The notes beneath the pieces were generated by a model that ran no database searches, had not been told where the DNA came from, and was given only the letters and a program-made list of their open reading frames with translations. From an uncultured bacterium (GTDB lineage: Bacteria > Actinomycetota > Coriobacteriia > Coriobacteriales > Coriobacteriaceae), in assembly GCA_905216145.1 (NCBI GenBank), contig CAJMST010000005.1, positions 1 to 64,000 of the forward strand: a stretch of DNA of 64,000 nucleotides. The letters run 5' to 3'. The translations under genes and the position numbers were made by a program. This document shows positions 1-8,402 of the stretch, piece by piece (the stretch's first letter is position 1; the number at the start of each line of letters is the position of its first letter).

Positions 1-5
1 AGAGA

Positions 6-58
6 ACGCTCCCGCAAACTGCCTCTTGACAACTTATAGGAGCGTCGGTTTTATTTTT
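6..58 (+). terminator. Possible terminator at the window edge
   Basis: ACGCTCC near position 7 can pair with GGAGCGT at 39-45, followed by a T-rich run to about 58. The loop is long (about 26 nt), so this is weak. It may end a gene lying left of the window. Nothing else recognisable lies between here and the first gene. Confidence 0.25.
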
Positions 59-237
59 CGTTTTCCCGGCATGGTTGAGGGTATCCAATTAAACGTAGTA
101 GATAGGCCCGTTTTGTGGCATACGACCCATTCAAGCCCAATCTCAAAGGCTAAAGAAAGTCTCTCATCCACGCCTGCGAGCGAAAACCAAATAGAATGAA
201 AGGCAAATGGAAAGCCCGTTTGACGAGCGGAGGACAT

Positions 238-558
238 ATGCGCAACGTAGCCGAAAGCGACTGGAAGCTGTTTAAGAAAATGCTTCCCCAATGGCAAGAA
301 TGTTATATGGAAAAGCTCATCGGCCAGTACGTTGAGATGCTGAACGGCGACAGCGAAGCATCCAGTAGATTTTGGGCACTAGAAGAACGCCTCAATAGAG
401 ACAAGCTGTCCTCAGGCGTAATTGCAAGCGACATTCGCCGCAGCACGATGCACCACGAGATAGCAAATTTGCTTATCGACAGCGTAATCACCCTTGACGA
501 CCTTGACGGTTTTACCGAGGACATTAGGAGCTATGCGCAACACTGGATTGGCCAGTAA
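238..558 (+). CDS. Small conserved protein of unknown function
   Basis: I recognise this only as one of the small (about 100 aa) uncharacterised proteins of anaerobic Firmicutes and Actinobacteria sharing the pattern DWK.F....P.WQE.YM..L...Y..LLN. It is soluble, charged, predicted all-helical, with no signal peptide or membrane segment and no catalytic motif I can see. I chose the ATG at 238 because GGAGG lies 4 nt upstream and the protein then begins MRNVAESDWKLF. An in-frame ATG at 196 would add 14 residues but has no ribosome binding site. It stands alone, convergent with the ABC permease gene that ends at 675. No function is proposed. Confidence 0.7.
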   Translation: MRNVAESDWKLFKKMLPQWQECYMEKLIGQYVEMLNGDSEASSRFWALEERLNRDKLSSGVIASDIRRSTMHHEIANLLIDSVITLDDLDGFTEDIRSYAQHWIGQ

Positions 559-589
559 GAGCACTGAACGACAGACATCCCCAGCAAAA

Positions 590-632
590 CGGGCCAAACG
601 CCGGGCCACCTAATGGTTGTCCGGCGTTTGCC
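590..632. terminator. Hairpin between convergent genes
   Basis: GGGCCAAACGCCGG pairs with CCGGCGTTTGCCC around an ACCTAATGGT-type loop. It lies between a plus-strand gene ending at 558 and a minus-strand gene ending at 675, so it could stop either transcript. It abuts the dispersed repeat at 623-676. Confidence 0.5.
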
Positions 633-676
633 CAGATAAAACCTGCCAAAATAAACCCGTCCCTTTTTGGCAGGTT
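623..676 (-). repeat. Dispersed hairpin repeat, family C, copy 1
   Basis: Read on the minus strand it starts AACCTGCCAAAAAGGGAC, continues with TTTATTTTGGCAGGTTTT, and ends ATCTGGGCAAACGCC. The arms AACCTGCCAAAA and TTTTGGCAGGTT form a hairpin. The first bases overlap the TAA stop codon of the ABC permease (675-677). Closely similar copies are at 4200-4243, 34827-34875 and 44573-44626; partial ones are at 36247-36265 and 36735-36760. Confidence 0.8.
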
Positions 677-3440
677 ACTCGGCGCTCTTGAGGGCACCGA
701 CCATGTCGATCTTATTGAGGGTGCGATTGGTGGCGAGGTTGACGATAAACGTAAAGCCAAAGGACAGCACCACGGCAAGCACATAGCTCAGCGGCTCGAC
801 TTCGACGTCAAAGTATAGCGATGGCATCTGCAAAATGTAGGTAAAGCTCTCGGCCAGCAAACCGCCCAGCGGCACGCCCAGCGCAGCGCCGATCGCCGTG
901 AGGATCAACGTCTCCTTGTTGACGTAATGGTGCACCTCGCCGCAACGGAAGCCCAACACCTTAATGGTCGCCAGCTCGCGCTCGCGTTCGGAGATATTCG
1001 TGTTGGACAGCGTAAACACCACCACAAACGATAGGCACGCCGCCATAAAGGTCACGAGCACCACGACGGAATTGATAATCGCAAAGTTCGCCTCGTAGTT
1101 CTGCCAATGTTCGGCCGTGCTCGAAATGGTGAGCCAACCGTCACTCTTAAGATTCTTGCTAAACGCAATCTGGTCGGCCGACGAGCCCTTAAGCAGCACA
1201 AAGACGCCGTTGAGGCGTGCGCTTCGACCGAACGCGCGCTCATAGGTACTCTGCGTCATATAGAGCGTGTTGCCCAGATAGTTGAGCGAGATGTCGCTAA
1301 CCTTGACCTTGGCGACGTTGAGCGACGAATCCTGGACGTGTGCTGTATCGCTCGGCTGAATCCCCAGTACCAGCTGTGAACTCTTGCTCAGATACACATC
1401 TCCGTCGCGCAAAGACAGCGGCTCTTTGGACTCATCCTCAAGGCGAACGTAGTCGTCCAGATCGTTCGTGCGGTCATCGGGCACCACGATGAGCTGCACG
1501 GTCTCGCTCTTGCCGCCAAACGTAAAAGTGACGTTGTCGGTCATAATCGGCAGGGTCGAGGTCACGGTCACGTCGGAATCCTTGGCCGCGCTGCGCTCAT
1601 CCAATGCCGCGCACGTCTGCGAAAAATCGTCGGGATTGGCGACCGCCAGCAGGTCGTAGCGCGTGATATGCCCGTACTGTTTGGGCGAAAGCGCCACCGA
1701 CGTATCGCGGATGCCCATGCCGCAGATCACGAGCGCCGTGCAGCCGGCGATACCGAAGATGGTCATAAAGGCACGCTTTTTGTAGCGGAACAGGTTACGC
1801 GCTGCCACCTTGTTCAAAAAGCCCATGCGGTGCCAGATAAAGCCGATACGCTCAAGCAAGATGCGCGAGCCGGCACGCGGGGCCTTGGGGCGCATGAGCG
1901 AAGCCGGCGTCTCGGCCATCTCGTGGCGGCAGGCGATAATCGTGGCGCCCACCACGCCCACAGCAAACAGCGCCACAGAAACGATTGAGGACACGATGTC
2001 GTACGAAAGCAGCATCTGGGGCAGTGAGTACATGTCGTCGAACACCGTAAACAGGAACAGCGGCAGGCCCACAAATCCGATGATGTTGCCGAGCACGCCG
2101 CCGATCAGACACGCCCACAGCGCATAGTCCACGTATTTGGACAGGATGCGCCCGCGCGAATAACCGAGCGCCTTATACAGGCCGATGAGCGTGCGCTCCT
2201 CCTCAACCATACGCGTGGCGGTAGTGAGGCTGATGAGCACGGCGACGATAAAGAAGATAAACGGGAACACCGTGGCGATGGCCTCAATTGACGAGCTATC
2301 GCTCTCGACGCTCGAGTAGCTTGCGATGTTACCGCGGTCCTGGATGTACCAAGTGCATTCGCCCAGATCGGAAAGCTCGGCGCGGGCATCGGCAAAATGC
2401 TGGTCAGCGGCGGCGCGGCGCTGGTCCAGGTCAGCTTGCGCCTGTGCACGTTCGTCGCTGCCCTCTGTCATGCGGTTGATGTTATCCTGCTCGATCCCAA
2501 AGAGCATGGCGGCCTGGCGCTCGGCCGCATCCAAGCTTGCCGGCGTGTCAACCGTCAGCTCCTGAGCACGTGCCTTCTCACGCTCCCTGCGGATCTTCTC
2601 GATATTGCCCTTGACCTCGTTGATCTTTGTCGTGTAGGCATCCGAATAGGAGTTGAGGCTCTTGGCTCCCTCGACGATCACGTGGACCGAGGAGTAGGAA
2701 GAAGATGTCGCGGCGTCCTCGTTCACATAGAACTTATAGTCCGCAGCCGAAGCAGCGCGAAAGGCGTTGACTGTCGAGTCGGAGCTCACGTCGGTGGGAT
2801 CGAGGACCTCGGCCGTAATGGTGTAATCGCCCGCGGCAAACTGGTCCTTGGCACTTTGGTTCGACGAGCTCGCGTCATTGGCGGCAAAACTCACCGTATC
2901 GCCGAGCTTTTTGCCCGAAGCCTTAAGGAACTTCGAAGTCACCGCGACCTCACCGGCGCTCTCGGGCAAATCGCCGCTCACCAGCACCGGTTGATCGATA
3001 TTCTCCTTGGAAAGACTCTGCACGACCACGCGCTCGCGCGTTGTGCCCACGGCGGTGTAGGCGGTCTCGGTGTAGATACCCTCGGCCGTCTCGACGCCGT
3101 CGACCTCTTGGATAGCCGCAAGATCGTCGCGCGTAAGGCCATAGGTCGACTGCACGTTAATGTCATAGACATTCTGCTGGTCAAAATAAGCGTCGACCGA
3201 ATCGCGCAAATCCTCGCAGCCCGCCTTAAGGCCGCACATCACGCTCACGCCAAGCGCGGTGATGACCACGATAGATAAGAAGCGCTTAAGACTGCCGCGG
3301 ATTGTGCGGTGGATGCCGCGGCGAAAAACCGTCGGCACCATATCGTTTGAACTTTGGGCGGTGCGATAGGTCGTAAAATCCTGCTCGTGCTCCATGTTCC
3401 GCGCGTCGCGGCGTTGGCTGTTTTGGCGGTCCTGGTCCAT
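675..3440 (-). CDS. FtsX-family ABC transporter permease, large
   Basis: Membrane component of an ABC system of the MacB/LolCE type. A transmembrane segment near residues 45-65 (SIVVITALGVSVM) is followed by a large external domain with a charged coiled-coil stretch (about 280-350). FtsX-like helices follow (FPFIFFIVAVLISL, ALWACLIGGVLG), then a second external domain and a final group of helices near the C-terminus. About 920 residues with two FtsX units is typical of Firmicutes/Actinobacteria exporters of unknown substrate. It follows the ATPase gene directly; a GTG at 3452 would overlap that gene's stop, and the ATG at 3440 is chosen, though neither has a strong ribosome binding site. The substrate is unknown. 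A family C hairpin begins at its stop codon. Confidence 0.88.
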   Translation of the reverse strand: MDQDRQNSQRRDARNMEHEQDFTTYRTAQSSNDMVPTVFRRGIHRTIRGSLKRFLSIVVITALGVSVMCGLKAGCEDLRDSVDAYFDQQNVYDINVQSTYGLTRDDLAAIQEVDGVETAEGIYTETAYTAVGTTRERVVVQSLSKENIDQPVLVSGDLPESAGEVAVTSKFLKASGKKLGDTVSFAANDASSSNQSAKDQFAAGDYTITAEVLDPTDVSSDSTVNAFRAASAADYKFYVNEDAATSSSYSSVHVIVEGAKSLNSYSDAYTTKINEVKGNIEKIRREREKARAQELTVDTPASLDAAERQAAMLFGIEQDNINRMTEGSDERAQAQADLDQRRAAADQHFADARAELSDLGECTWYIQDRGNIASYSSVESDSSSIEAIATVFPFIFFIVAVLISLTTATRMVEEERTLIGLYKALGYSRGRILSKYVDYALWACLIGGVLGNIIGFVGLPLFLFTVFDDMYSLPQMLLSYDIVSSIVSVALFAVGVVGATIIACRHEMAETPASLMRPKAPRAGSRILLERIGFIWHRMGFLNKVAARNLFRYKKRAFMTIFGIAGCTALVICGMGIRDTSVALSPKQYGHITRYDLLAVANPDDFSQTCAALDERSAAKDSDVTVTSTLPIMTDNVTFTFGGKSETVQLIVVPDDRTNDLDDYVRLEDESKEPLSLRDGDVYLSKSSQLVLGIQPSDTAHVQDSSLNVAKVKVSDISLNYLGNTLYMTQSTYERAFGRSARLNGVFVLLKGSSADQIAFSKNLKSDGWLTISSTAEHWQNYEANFAIINSVVVLVTFMAACLSFVVVFTLSNTNISERERELATIKVLGFRCGEVHHYVNKETLILTAIGAALGVPLGGLLAESFTYILQMPSLYFDVEVEPLSYVLAVVLSFGFTFIVNLATNRTLNKIDMVGALKSAE

Positions 3441-3445
3441 GGGCG

Positions 3446-4147
<702 letters not shown>

Positions 4148-4199
4148 CGATCGGTTCCCATCTGGTCGGATAACTCTTTAGTATTACCCATTTCACGCC

Positions 4200-4243
4200 G
4201 ACCAAAAAGGGACAGGTTCATTTTGGCAGGTTTTATATGGGGA
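4200..4243 (+). repeat. Dispersed hairpin repeat, family C, copy 2
   Basis: CCAAAAAGGGACAGG followed by TTCATTTTGGCAGG and TTTTATATGGGG. It is a slightly decayed copy of the repeat at 44573-44626, lacking the first arm bases. It lies between divergent genes, not at a stop codon. Confidence 0.7.
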
Positions 4244-4344
4244 AACGGGGAGCGCAGGCAAGCGCCGGAAGGCAGAGAAATCATCGACGGGGTCAGGCCG
4301 ACCGCCAAACACAACGCACGCATCTCTATCTGTCAGCAAAATCA

Positions 4345-4358
4345 TTCGAACAGCTGTT
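4345..4358. promoter_or_regulatory. Palindrome upstream of the GyrI-like gene
   Basis: CGAACAGCTGTTCG is a perfect 14-bp palindrome about 60 bp before the GyrI-like start. It is followed by a T/A-rich stretch containing TATGAT, a plausible -10. It could be an operator; no cognate regulator gene is adjacent. Confidence 0.4.
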
Positions 4359-4416
4359 CGTTTCTATGATATGATTCCGTTATCCAAGCAGGCCAATACG
4401 CAGAAAGGCGGCCAAC

Positions 4417-5055
4417 ATGGCGTTCGACTTTAAGAAGGTATGCAAGGAGCTCTACAAACCTGCAAGCAAGCCGAGTATCGTAACTGCCCCGCCTATGAGC
4501 TACGTTGCCGTTCGCGGAAAGGGCGACCCAAATACCGAAGGTGGCGAGTATCAAAACGCCCTGCCGCTGCTTTACGGCATCGCCTATACCGTCAAGATGT
4601 CGAAGAAAGGCTCAAGGAGTATCGAGGGCTATTTCGACTTTGTGGTACCGCCGCTCGAGGGTTTCTGGTGGCAAGACTCCCCGAGCGACGACATCGATTA
4701 TGTACGCAAGGACGATTTCAACTTTATCTCGTGCATTCGCCTGCCCGATTTCGTCACCCGAGATGACTTTGACTGGGCAGTCGCGGAAGCCACGACCAAA
4801 AAGAAACTGGACTTTTCTGCCGTCGAGCTGCTTAAAGTTGACGAGGGTCTCTGCGTTCAATGCATGCACACCGGGCCCTACGACAACGAACCGGCGACCG
4901 TAGGCGCCATGCATGAATACGCAACCGAGCAGGGCTATGTCCCCGACTTCTCAGACACCCGTTTCCATCACGAAATCTATCTCTCCGATCCACGCAAATG
5001 TGCGCCGGAGAAACTTAAGACTGTGGTTCGTCATCCTATCAAGCGCGCTGAATAG
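4417..5055 (+). CDS. GyrI-like small-molecule-binding domain protein
   Basis: The 212-residue sequence fits the stand-alone GyrI-like (SHV fold) family. The N-terminal half has the conserved PPMSYVAVRGKGDPN segment, the middle has EGFWWQDSP, and the C-terminal half has LCVQCMHTGPYDNEPATV and RFHHEIYLSDPRK. Members bind small amphipathic or cationic molecules, and some are thought to hydrolyse or sequester toxic compounds. There is no HTH domain, so it is not itself a regulator. The ATG at 4417 has AAAGGCGG upstream. It is monocistronic, with a perfect palindrome in its promoter region. The ligand is unknown. Confidence 0.85.
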   Translation: MAFDFKKVCKELYKPASKPSIVTAPPMSYVAVRGKGDPNTEGGEYQNALPLLYGIAYTVKMSKKGSRSIEGYFDFVVPPLEGFWWQDSPSDDIDYVRKDDFNFISCIRLPDFVTRDDFDWAVAEATTKKKLDFSAVELLKVDEGLCVQCMHTGPYDNEPATVGAMHEYATEQGYVPDFSDTRFHHEIYLSDPRKCAPEKLKTVVRHPIKRAE

Positions 5056-5222
5056 CGTGAAGCGTCATTTCACGCGCTAGGTTTTAAGCCAGCCAGCCGC
5101 CTCCCAGGCCGTCCGGTAATTATCTTGACGCGGCCCGTCGCATCTTATAAGTTTGTTTTGCTAAAGCTGGAAAGCCTCTCAACGATGCGCAACTCCAGCT
5201 CTTTTTCTATCAAGAGGCTTAA

Positions 5223-5574
5223 ATGAAATACCAGAAGTCGCGGATATCCATCAACGAACAAATAGCACTATTGACAGAAAACAAGGGTCTTAAGTGTTCT
5301 GATCAAAGCGAACTCGAGCGAGCTTTGGTCGAAGTCGACCACTACAGACTGTCGGCCTACTGGTTTCCCTACAAAACCAAATGCAAGTCCGGGATTACCA
5401 TCTTTCGCGAAGGCACAGCATTCGAAACCATCATCTACACGTATGAATTTGACCGAGCCCTCCGGCAGTTAATGTTTGATGCGGTCGGCAGAATTGAGAT
5501 CTACCTCAGAAGCAGAATTGCCTATCTTGCCCCTGAGGAACGCGGGCCTTTCTGTTACCCAGATGTCGCCATAA
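5223..5574 (+). pseudogene. Abi-family (AbiD/AbiF-like) gene, 3' truncated
   Basis: The first 117 codons match the N-terminal part of Abi/AbiD-like abortive-infection proteins, including the hallmark HYRLSAYWFPY, the FDRALRQLMFDAVGRIEIYLRSR helix (conserved core LRSRIAYLAPE) and an N-terminal ISINEQIALL. Complete family members are about 300 residues. Here recognisable homology stops near GPFCYPD, and the frame runs on for about 30 unrelated residues to a stop at 5672. The downstream DNA in another frame encodes the tail of a chloride channel. This looks like a recombination or deletion scar; the product is probably inactive. The ATG at 5223 lacks a strong Shine-Dalgarno (AAGAGGC). Confidence 0.75.
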
Positions 5575-5785
5575 CGAGGCTCAACTCGGCATGTCCATCG
5601 CGCTTTGCGCCGCGCTGGGATACGCCGCCGTCTTTGGCAGCGCCACCAATACGCTGCTCGCACCCATCCTGATTGGCTGCGAAGTCTTCGGTTTCAGTAA
5701 TCTGCCGGCGTTCTTCATCGTCTGCGTCGCGGCTTACCTGTTCAACATGGATAAGTCGATCTATGCCCTGCAGAAGCGGGCGTAG
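5565..5785 (+). pseudogene. C-terminal fragment of a CLC-type chloride channel
   Basis: In the frame of the ATG at 5591 the translation reads GMSIALCAALGYAAVFGSAT, then TNTLLAPILIGCEVFGF and a final hydrophobic helix. This matches the last transmembrane segments of bacterial CLC (voltage-gated chloride channel/antiporter) proteins, which are normally about 400-450 residues. Similarity seems to continue a few codons upstream of the ATG (HNEAQLG), putting the junction with the Abi remnant near 5560-5575. Without the selectivity-filter regions it cannot form a channel. An alternative, that this is a small genuine membrane protein of 64 residues, is less likely. Confidence 0.7.
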
Positions 5786-5929
5786 ATGGATGTCCAAGCA
5801 GGTGGCCTCAACCGGAAACGGCGTCCCACTCTGAGGCTGTATTCCGGGACACGGTTTCCGCTTGGAATGCCATTCGGAAAGCGCATCCCGTTCTTTCACG
5901 GCGTCTTGGCTATGTAAAGTGCCCTGGCG

Positions 5930-6508
5930 CTATTCCTCGTACGCGCCCTCAAGCCGAAGCAGCCACTCCTTGCGATCAAGCCCGCCGGCATATCCGTTAA
6001 GCGAGCCGTCGGCGGCAACCACGCGATGGCACGGCACAATGATCGAAATGGGATTCCGCGCGACCGCGGCCCCCACGGCACGGGGAGACACAACAGGTGC
6101 TTCGTTTCCCGGTACACGATGTCGAGCCGCAACACGCTGGGCGATCTCACCATACGTAGCGACCTCGCCACGCGGGATAGAAAGCAGCTCAAACCAAACC
6201 TCACGCTGAAACGCCGTGCCAATCATATGCAACGGCGGCGTAAACCGAGGCTCCTGCCCCGCAAAATAAGCATTCAGCCAAGCCCAAGAACGCTCAAGCA
6301 CCGAAGATGCCGCGCCATTTGCCGGACTCACCGAAGACATCCCACCGGTACCAGAAACCGCATCGGCACCTACGACATACTCCGCATCCTCTTTGAGCAG
6401 CGTAGAGCCAAAGTGCTCCTGACCCTCAAACCAAAGCCCCGTCAAACCGCGGCCATCAGCGGCAAGCAAGATTTCGCCCAAAGGCGAAGCAAACGTCGTC
6501 GTGACCAC
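5930..6508 (-). CDS. ogt: Methylated-DNA--protein-cysteine methyltransferase
   Basis: Suicide repair protein that transfers alkyl groups from O6-alkylguanine to its own cysteine. The active-site motif PCHRVV and the following NGYAGGLDRKEWLLRLEG are present near the C-terminus, with the HTH recognition part before them (PRGEVATYGEIAQRVA). The length of 192 residues is slightly above the usual 160-180 because of a poorly conserved insert around residues 40-70. The GTG at 6508 is preceded by AAAGGAG at good spacing. It stands alone, convergent with the Abi/CLC remnant. Confidence 0.93.
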   Translation of the reverse strand: MVTTTFASPLGEILLAADGRGLTGLWFEGQEHFGSTLLKEDAEYVVGADAVSGTGGMSSVSPANGAASSVLERSWAWLNAYFAGQEPRFTPPLHMIGTAFQREVWFELLSIPRGEVATYGEIAQRVAARHRVPGNEAPVVSPRAVGAAVARNPISIIVPCHRVVAADGSLNGYAGGLDRKEWLLRLEGAYEE

Positions 6509-6667
6509 CAGCGGCTCCTTTCAAAACTCCGCACCATAATACCGCGAATTGTGCAGACAACCCCCGCAGATACGTCTGGGCGGGCTCGATTGTCCAAGGG
6601 AGGGAGTTTTTCCTCTCAATATCGGCCGATACCGAGTCACAACGCCCAAAACGATGTCCGGCAAAAA

Positions 6668-6849
6668 CGAAGGTGAATGGTTTTCCGAGAAGTGAACGAG
6701 TAAAACTAGGGCCCCGAAGCATCCGCATTTTTTGACTGCAAAACAGCAGGATTCATGCGATAAAACCGCAGGAAATGGCGGCCAAAATATGCCGATGCTT
6801 CAAGGGTCCAAAATAGGTCGTTCACTTCTCGGAAAACCATTCACCTTCG
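6668..6849. repeat. 182-bp element with perfect 32-bp terminal inverted repeats
   Basis: The arms 6668-6699 and 6818-6849 are exact reverse complements (one begins CGAAGGTGAATGG and ends GAAGTGAACGA). Inside, GAAGCATC (about 6716) and GATGCTTC (about 6793) pair as a further nested arm. There is no transposase frame. It resembles a MITE-like or long structured RNA element and lies between ogt and asd. Confidence 0.75.
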
Positions 6850-7060
6850 ATTCGGCCCCACCCCAAAGTCCCCGCAGGCAGCAGGCGCAACGCGCCGCCG
6901 CTGCCGGCCGCGCCCCACAGTCCCCCAAGGCGGCAGGCGCGAAGCGCCGAGGCCGCCGCCGGAACCAGGGCCCGCAACAGCCACGTGCCCCCCACATCAG
7001 CCCAGCGGCCCCAACCAACAATGGCCCCATCGCAGACCGCTCGCAGCAGCGTCACCACAG

Positions 7061-7188
7061 GCGGGGGCCGGGCTTAGTTTTCAGAACACTCCGCAGACCA
7101 GTGTGGCGCCTTGTCCGCGGCTCCGAAGGAGCAGGACAAGGCGCCACACATGGTCGAGGACGTTCTGAAAACTAAGCCCGGCCCCCGC
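7061..7188 (-). ncRNA. Nested 3' hairpin, family A, downstream of asd
   Basis: On the minus strand, 15 nt after the asd stop, a 27-bp perfect outer stem opens into an internal loop with GTCCTCGACCATG on one side and CTGCGGAGT on the other. A 15-bp inner stem (TGTGGCGCCTTGTCC) follows, then an apical 5-bp stem with a TTC loop. The same loop strands on different stems occur at 12517-12641, 26635-26763 and 51283-51433. It probably acts as a terminator or 3' stabiliser. Confidence 0.75.
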
Positions 7189-7203
7189 CGGACAGGTCCA
7201 CCG

Positions 7204-8229
7204 CTACTCGCAGAGCAGCTTGGCGATCTGGACGGCGTTGGTTGCCGCGCCCTTACGGATTTGGTCGCCGCAGCACCAGAAGGTGATACCGCGCGCGGCC
7301 TCGGGGTTCGAGATGTCGCGACGCACGCGGCCGACCCAAATCAGGTCCTGGTCGGACGTATCCATCGGCATGGGGAAACGGTCGTGTGCATCCTCGGCAG
7401 CCATATCGTCAACCAGCTTGACGCCGGGAGCGGCAGCCAGCGCAGCACGAGCCTCCTCGACCGTAATATCGCGCTCAAACTCGAGCGTAATGCTCTCGGA
7501 GTGCGAACGCAGCACGGGCACGCGCACGCAGGTGCAGTTCACGCGCAACTCGGACAGGTGCATGATCTTACGGCCCTCGTTCTGCAGCTTCATCTCCTCG
7601 GAGGTAAAGCCTTCCTCCTTGACGCCGCCGATCTGCGGAATCAGGTTGCTCGCCAGCCGGGCGGCAAACGCGCGCGGCTCGGGAATCTCCTCGCCGCGGC
7701 CCAGGGCGGCCAGCTGAGCCTCGAGCTCGGCCATACCGGGAGCGCCGGCACCCGAAGCCGCCTGATACGTCGAGACGATCATGCGCTTCACACCGGCGAG
7801 CTGATGCAGCGGCCACGTGGGAACCAGGCCGATGATGGTCGCGCAGTTGGGGTTGGCGATAAGGCCGTGATGCCACTTGATATCGTCGGCATTGATCTCG
7901 GGCACGACCAGCGGCACCTCGGGATCCATACGGAAAGCATGGCTGTTGTCGACCACGACGGCGCCGCGCTTGACGGCCTCGGGCAGCAGCTCCTTGGCGA
8001 TATCGTCGCCGGCAGCGCCGAGTACGATGTCGCAGCCCTCAAAGGCCTCGGGGCAAGCCTCTTCGATCACGATCTGCTCGCCGCGGAACTCAACGGTCTT
8101 GCCCGCAGAGCGCGCGCTCGCCAGCAGCTTGAGCTTACCGACCGGAAACTTCTGCTCGTTGAGGCACTCGAGCATCTGGGTGCCCACGGCTCCCGTCGCG
8201 CCCAAAATAGCAACCGTGTACTGTTTCAT
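7204..8229 (-). CDS. asd: Aspartate-semialdehyde dehydrogenase
   Basis: Reduces aspartyl phosphate to aspartate semialdehyde with NADPH, the branch point to lysine, threonine and methionine. The N-terminal nucleotide-binding motif GATGAVGTQML and the active-site cysteine motif NPNCATII are present, with FNLIPQIG-like sequence (ASNLIPQIGG) and the C-terminal dimerisation part. At 341 residues it is of normal length. I take the ATG at 8229, where AAAGGGGG precedes at correct spacing and the protein begins MKQYTVAILGATG; the frame extends upstream without homology. It lies downstream of lysC on the same strand, separated by a hairpin at 8304-8330, and ends in a family A hairpin. Confidence 0.96.
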   Translation of the reverse strand: MKQYTVAILGATGAVGTQMLECLNEQKFPVGKLKLLASARSAGKTVEFRGEQIVIEEACPEAFEGCDIVLGAAGDDIAKELLPEAVKRGAVVVDNSHAFRMDPEVPLVVPEINADDIKWHHGLIANPNCATIIGLVPTWPLHQLAGVKRMIVSTYQAASGAGAPGMAELEAQLAALGRGEEIPEPRAFAARLASNLIPQIGGVKEEGFTSEEMKLQNEGRKIMHLSELRVNCTCVRVPVLRSHSESITLEFERDITVEEARAALAAAPGVKLVDDMAAEDAHDRFPMPMDTSDQDLIWVGRVRRDISNPEAARGITFWCCGDQIRKGAATNAVQIAKLLCE

Positions 8230-8303
8230 GCTTCCCCCTTTAAAGGTTGTGGCTTTTGCCCGCACGCCGAGCAGGCCAATTATTGTTGTCAGTGTATACA
8301 AGA

Positions 8304-8330
8304 ACGGGGCGGGCACGAAACCCGCCCCGT
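8304..8330. terminator. Strong GC hairpin between lysC and asd
   Basis: ACGGGGCGGG pairs with CCCGCCCCGT around a short CACGAAA loop. On the minus strand it is followed by a modestly T-rich TTCTTGT. It lies 73 nt after the lysC stop and 75 nt before the asd start. It may be a partial terminator that sets the lysC to asd ratio. Confidence 0.6.
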
Positions 8331-8402
8331 CGAAACGAAACCGAAACGAAACGCCCCGCCGTAGATTTTGAGACATGACTCAAAAATCTAGCGAGATAGC
8401 AG

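Larger units (their letters stand above)
6509..7203. other. 695-bp gene-free stretch rich in inverted repeats
   Basis: There is no convincing gene here. From left to right it holds the ogt leader, a 182-bp element bounded by perfect 32-bp inverted repeats (6668-6849), two GC-rich imperfect hairpins (about 6876-6975, each containing GCAGGCGC/GCGCC-type arms), and the nested 3' hairpin of asd (7061-7188). Short open frames here are low-complexity and unsupported. Confidence 0.6.

Noticed and set aside
34..297. A minus-strand gene at the left edge
   Set aside because: Low-quality frame overlapping the promoter and start of the conserved small protein at 238; no ribosome binding site or family.
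6732..7175. A basic Pro/Arg/Gln-rich protein in the ogt-asd gap
   Set aside because: The frame reads through GC-rich hairpins and one arm of the 32-bp inverted repeat; low-complexity, no ribosome binding site.
7111..8364. Long open frame antisense to asd
   Set aside because: Shadow of asd; no ribosome binding site, no recognisable domain, and it runs through the family A hairpin.
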